A DNA stretch of 35,610 nucleotides from positions 1-35,610 of the IMG/VR virus record IMGVR_UViG_3300009684_000086. The stretch is one strand, 5' to 3'. Both the position numbers and the translations under genes were made by a program. The notes under the pieces are model-generated. The model was not told where the DNA came from. It was given only the letters and a program-made list of their open reading frames with translations, and did no database searches. Every line of letters begins with the position of its first letter. The stretch's first letter is position 1. The stretch comes from a virus. This document shows positions 33,069 to 35,610 of the stretch, piece by piece.

Positions 33069-33740
33069 ATGATAACAAAAAGACCATATAATACAAGAGG
33101 TAATCCAAGAGCCGACTGGATTAATTCATACAGGACATTTAGTTTTCCGGGTTATTTTGACCCAAATCATATGAATTTCGGTGATTTACAAACCATTAAT
33201 GATGATAGGGTTCAATCTGGAGGACACGTACCAATACACGAGCACAAAAATATGGAAATATTTGGTTATGTGGTAGAAGGTGTTTGTAGACATACTGATA
33301 GTCACGGAAAGGTATTAGACATACCAGCAGGTGCGGTACAAAGAATGAGTACAGGACGAGGAATAAAACATACGGAAGGTAATGCTTCGGACACACCAAA
33401 TCGTTATCTCCAACTATGGATTAAACCAAATGTGTTAGATACTGAACCAATACACGAATGGCATCAGTTTACAAGGGAAGATAAGTTAAACAAATTTTGT
33501 GATATAACCGAAAAACTACCAATTAAACAAGATGCTAAATTATTATCAGGAATATTTACCGAAGATTTTACATTTGAACTTAATGACATACGTAGATATT
33601 ATCTATATGTTGTTTCAGGCGAAATAAATGTAAATAATTATTCATTAATTGAGGGTGATGGTTTAAGTTTTATAAATGAAAATAAAATTGAGATTCAATC
33701 AACAACTGAATCTGAAATAATACTATTTGATTTACAATAA
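33069..33740 (+). CDS. Pirin family protein
   Basis: This 223-residue protein is a bicupin of the pirin/YhhW family. All four metal ligands of pirin are present: H57 and H59 (PIHEHKNMEIFGYVVEG), and H101 and E103 (GRGIKHTEG). N-terminal landmarks include SFPGYFDPNHMNFGDLQTIN (25-44). Bacterial members can act as quercetin dioxygenases, and human pirin is a transcription cofactor; the phage role is unknown. The metal site looks competent. It starts 1 nt after the fibre stop, so the two are translationally linked. Phage pirins are unusual, and placement inside a tail locus is odder still. It could be an auxiliary metabolic gene or a virion enzyme. Confidence 0.9.
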   Translation: MITKRPYNTRGNPRADWINSYRTFSFPGYFDPNHMNFGDLQTINDDRVQSGGHVPIHEHKNMEIFGYVVEGVCRHTDSHGKVLDIPAGAVQRMSTGRGIKHTEGNASDTPNRYLQLWIKPNVLDTEPIHEWHQFTREDKLNKFCDITEKLPIKQDAKLLSGIFTEDFTFELNDIRRYYLYVVSGEINVNNYSLIEGDGLSFINENKIEIQSTTESEIILFDLQ

Positions 33741-33764
33741 ATAAAAAATAAAAAATAAAAAAAA

Positions 33765-34841
33765 ATGATACAAGGAATTAGAATAACAAGTACAAATTTA
33801 TCGGGTGCTACCGCCGATGTAACTTTTTATCCAACAACAGGTGGTTCAACTTCTTTAGGTACTCAAACAATACCTTTTAATAACATTAGTGATTATCCTT
33901 ACGGTACCTATGATTTATCGGTTGCCGAATACGATAGAACTTATGAAATAATTGTACCAGCGCCATTAACAGGACAGAGCGGTTATACTGATACGGTAAG
34001 AAATGTTACTGTTGATGATGGTGCTCAACCATTCTCAGGTGCGGTATTATCTGAAGTGTGGGGAACATATACTACTGAATATATTACAAATGAAGGTGTC
34101 CCATCTACAAGTATCGTTTTAGCGGAAGGTATTTGTTCTGACGATGTTGATGCATCAAAAGTACCCGCAAATATTGGTGGATGGCCAAACAGTATTAATT
34201 CTTTTTTAGGACCATTTCAATCAGGTGGTTTAGCGGGTTATCCGTTTGTAGGTAGTGTTGGTTTTGGAGCATTTGCAAGTCACGTAGCAACAACTCTTGG
34301 TGGAACCTTGTTTGTTACAAGTATGCCACATATTGGTGTTACTGAAGATGGCCGTTCAGGTAGAATGTTAAGAAGAGGTAAAGGGGATAGTTTAACCGAT
34401 AATACTTGTGGTGCTGTATGGGGTGCAATTAACCAAGTTGTAAATGTGTTAAGTGCACCTCCAAGTCAAAATGATGCACCGTTTGATAATGGTAATTATT
34501 CTTTTTGGAAATTAACTGACATTTTATGGCCATATAAAAATGTATTATCAGGTTTTACAGGTACATCAGAAGAAATATATAATAAACAAATGGTATTCGC
34601 AACGGAAACTATCAGGGATTCTGCATATGATTATATTATTGCAAATTTACCTGCAGCAACAACCGCAAATACAGAAAATGATGTATATTTTTTAAGTGGT
34701 ATTTTTATTAATAGTGATGTTAGTACGGGTACGACACAATTTGAATCATATGTTGTTGTTGATAAAGTTATGAAATACGTATTTAATGACCAATGGTATG
34801 ATATAACGGATGATTATAAGGCAGGATTACCAATTGACTAA
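33765..34841 (+). CDS. LCIB-like (carbonic anhydrase-related) domain protein with fibre-like N-terminus
   Basis: This 358-residue protein has an N-terminal beta-sandwich-like domain (about 1-95; Thr/Gly-rich, like fibre proteins). A domain resembling the low-CO2-inducible LCIB/C family, relatives of beta-type carbonic anhydrases, follows. Landmarks in order are EGICSDDVDAS (121-131; C124, D126/D127), GGLAGYPFVGSVGFGAFASH (154-173), MPHIGVTEDGRSGRMLRRGK (187-206; H189, R203/R204) and TCGAVWG (214-220; C215). C124, H189 and C215 would be the zinc ligands in this family. The rest (230-358) is helical. It lies 24 nt after the pirin gene with a very A-rich leader. CO2 hydration is possible; it may instead be a binding fold. 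The family call is from remembered patterns and needs a profile search. Confidence 0.68.
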   Translation: MIQGIRITSTNLSGATADVTFYPTTGGSTSLGTQTIPFNNISDYPYGTYDLSVAEYDRTYEIIVPAPLTGQSGYTDTVRNVTVDDGAQPFSGAVLSEVWGTYTTEYITNEGVPSTSIVLAEGICSDDVDASKVPANIGGWPNSINSFLGPFQSGGLAGYPFVGSVGFGAFASHVATTLGGTLFVTSMPHIGVTEDGRSGRMLRRGKGDSLTDNTCGAVWGAINQVVNVLSAPPSQNDAPFDNGNYSFWKLTDILWPYKNVLSGFTGTSEEIYNKQMVFATETIRDSAYDYIIANLPAATTANTENDVYFLSGIFINSDVSTGTTQFESYVVVDKVMKYVFNDQWYDITDDYKAGLPID

Positions 34842-34859
34842 AATTAAAAAATAACAATT

Positions 34860-35126
34860 ATGAGAATTTGTATATTATGTGAAGAATCCAAGGTTCTTCA
34901 AGCGAGAGAAAAAATGAAAAATGATAATATTTTAAAAATAGATTTATCACCAACAGGAGAATTGCCCGCAACACATAAATTATGTGTAATGGCGGTAACC
35001 GAAGAAAAAGCTAAACAACTCATGGATTCTGCCGAATTAACAATAATTGAAGCGATGAATCCAAGTGAATTTTTGGCAAAACATAATCTAAAAAAAATTG
35101 GTAAATACGGATTTGGAAACTTATAA
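34860..35126 (+). CDS. Small conserved phage protein, 88 residues
   Basis: The sequence begins MRICILCEESKVLQAREKMK, with LSPTGELPATHKLCVMAVTE (29-48) and an alpha/beta layout. I recall similar small proteins (CILCEE, LSPTGxLPATH) in other large phages, commonly near tail or lysis genes, with no assigned function. It has 3 Cys but no clear metal site. It follows the LCIB-like gene by 18 nt, and its last codons overlap the probable start of the oxygenase gene. Confidence 0.7.
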   Translation: MRICILCEESKVLQAREKMKNDNILKIDLSPTGELPATHKLCVMAVTEEKAKQLMDSAELTIIEAMNPSEFLAKHNLKKIGKYGFGNL

Positions 35127-35610
35127 GATAAAAAAAAATTTCATCACACAAGATGAGGCAAACCAAATAGTAAATTGGTTAGATTCTGTTAATCATACGG
35201 GTAGTGATAGTAATTACCACCTCACAGAATTATCCAAAGTATTAAAAGGTAAATCTTGTATTTTTAATATTTCAAACACACCTTTAACAAATTATATTAC
35301 AAAATTCCAATCAATATCTGATGTATCAAAAGAGGGTTTGCCCTCTTTTATTTTTAACATAATAGATAGAATATCTGAAGAATTTAATTTTCCAAAAGAT
35401 AATGTTTTTCTTCAAGCTGTTGATATGAATAAGGGAGGGAAAATAAATCCTCATTATGACGCATCAATAGATGGATATGTTAATTACAAATGTAACATCA
35501 GTGTATTGTCAGAAGATTATGATTTTTATGTGGATAAAGAGTCCGTTAAAATACAAGGAACTGATTTATACGGATTTGAGGCGTCTCTATATAAACATTG
35601 GACAAACGAA
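35113..35610 (+). CDS. 2OG-Fe(II) oxygenase (3' partial, TTG start)
   Basis: The frame is open from 35092 to the right edge and is missing from simple ATG-based calls because it has no upstream ATG. The TTG at 35113 gives (M)ETYKIKKNFITQDEANQIVN, a plausible N-terminus overlapping the previous gene by 14 nt; TTG at 35098 is an alternative. The visible protein has a helix-rich start, then the iron-binding H-x-D motif in PHYDASIDGYVNYKC and a downstream EASLYKHWTNE, probably the distal His. The 2OG-binding Arg lies beyond the window. Such enzymes hydroxylate protein or DNA substrates and are common in T4-like marine phages. A terminator-like hairpin lies inside the coding region. Confidence 0.78.
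   Translation, partial: METYKIKKNFITQDEANQIVNWLDSVNHTGSDSNYHLTELSKVLKGKSCIFNISNTPLTNYITKFQSISDVSKEGLPSFIFNIIDRISEEFNFPKDNVFLQAVDMNKGGKINPHYDASIDGYVNYKCNISVLSEDYDFYVDKESVKIQGTDLYGFEASLYKHWTNE
35328..35349 (+). other. Terminator-like hairpin inside the oxygenase gene
   Basis: AAAAGAGGG/CCCTCTTTT form a perfect 9-bp stem around a TTTG loop, followed by ATTTTT. It is in frame and encodes SKEGLPSF, so the reading frame is unbroken. Confidence 0.7.

Noticed and set aside
35091-35097. A7 run as a programmed frameshift linking the small gene to the oxygenase
   Set aside because: The frame relation needs +1, and classic A7 slippage is -1; a TTG start explains the overlap more simply.

Overview
The window is a gene-dense, AT-rich (about 70% A+T by eye) stretch of a T4-like, contractile-tailed phage genome. 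The diagnostic T4-type genes are a gp23-like major capsid protein with an upstream scaffold-like protein, a gp55-like late sigma factor, a gp5-like baseplate OB-fold protein, PhoH, dUTPase and a DEDD exonuclease. Start codons are preceded by A-rich stretches rather than Shine-Dalgarno sequences, which is typical of Bacteroidota, so a Bacteroidota (Flavobacteriia-like) host is inferred. No tRNA, integrase, CRISPR array or insertion sequence was seen, and no gap longer than about 85 bases lacks a gene.

Layout. (1) 1-2900, plus strand: scaffold-like protein and major capsid protein, closed by a strong terminator. (2) 2900-5350: small genes on both strands, including two Cys-containing proteins with possible capsid-targeting N-termini and a SlyD-like FKBP isomerase. 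(3) 5355-10913, minus strand: baseplate/tail genes that touch or overlap. (4) 10939-24520, minus strand: the late sigma factor, PhoH, dUTPase and exonuclease interleaved with a large glycan cassette. The cassette holds seven glycosyltransferase-like genes (one with two GT-A domains), a HAD-nucleotidyltransferase fusion, a GDPD-like gene and two methyltransferases (TylF-like and FkbM). (5) 24572-27100, minus strand: five small proteins, one with a WYL domain, several with prohead-protease-like motifs, probably head-associated. (6) 27154-35610, plus strand: an adhesion/tail locus. It has a 1130-residue protein with a LamG-like region, Pro-Thr linkers and a C-terminal papain-type protease; an 825-residue fibre with about 31 nine-residue solenoid repeats; a pirin; a protein with an LCIB-like (carbonic anhydrase-related) domain; a small conserved protein; and a truncated 2OG-Fe(II) oxygenase.

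How the parts may work together. The gp55-like sigma factor would drive late genes from TATAAATA boxes. Exact boxes lie in two of the three divergent intergenic regions, and one pair forms a 16-bp palindrome between the head-protein and tail operons. Head proteins appear to be matured by an (unseen) gp21-type protease cutting after (L/I)-x-E. The glycan cassette could build and attach a methylated sugar to virion proteins, DNA or the host surface. The most unusual content is in the adhesion locus, where a protease domain and three metal-enzyme-like folds sit among fibre genes. All functional statements rest on motif reading without database searches.
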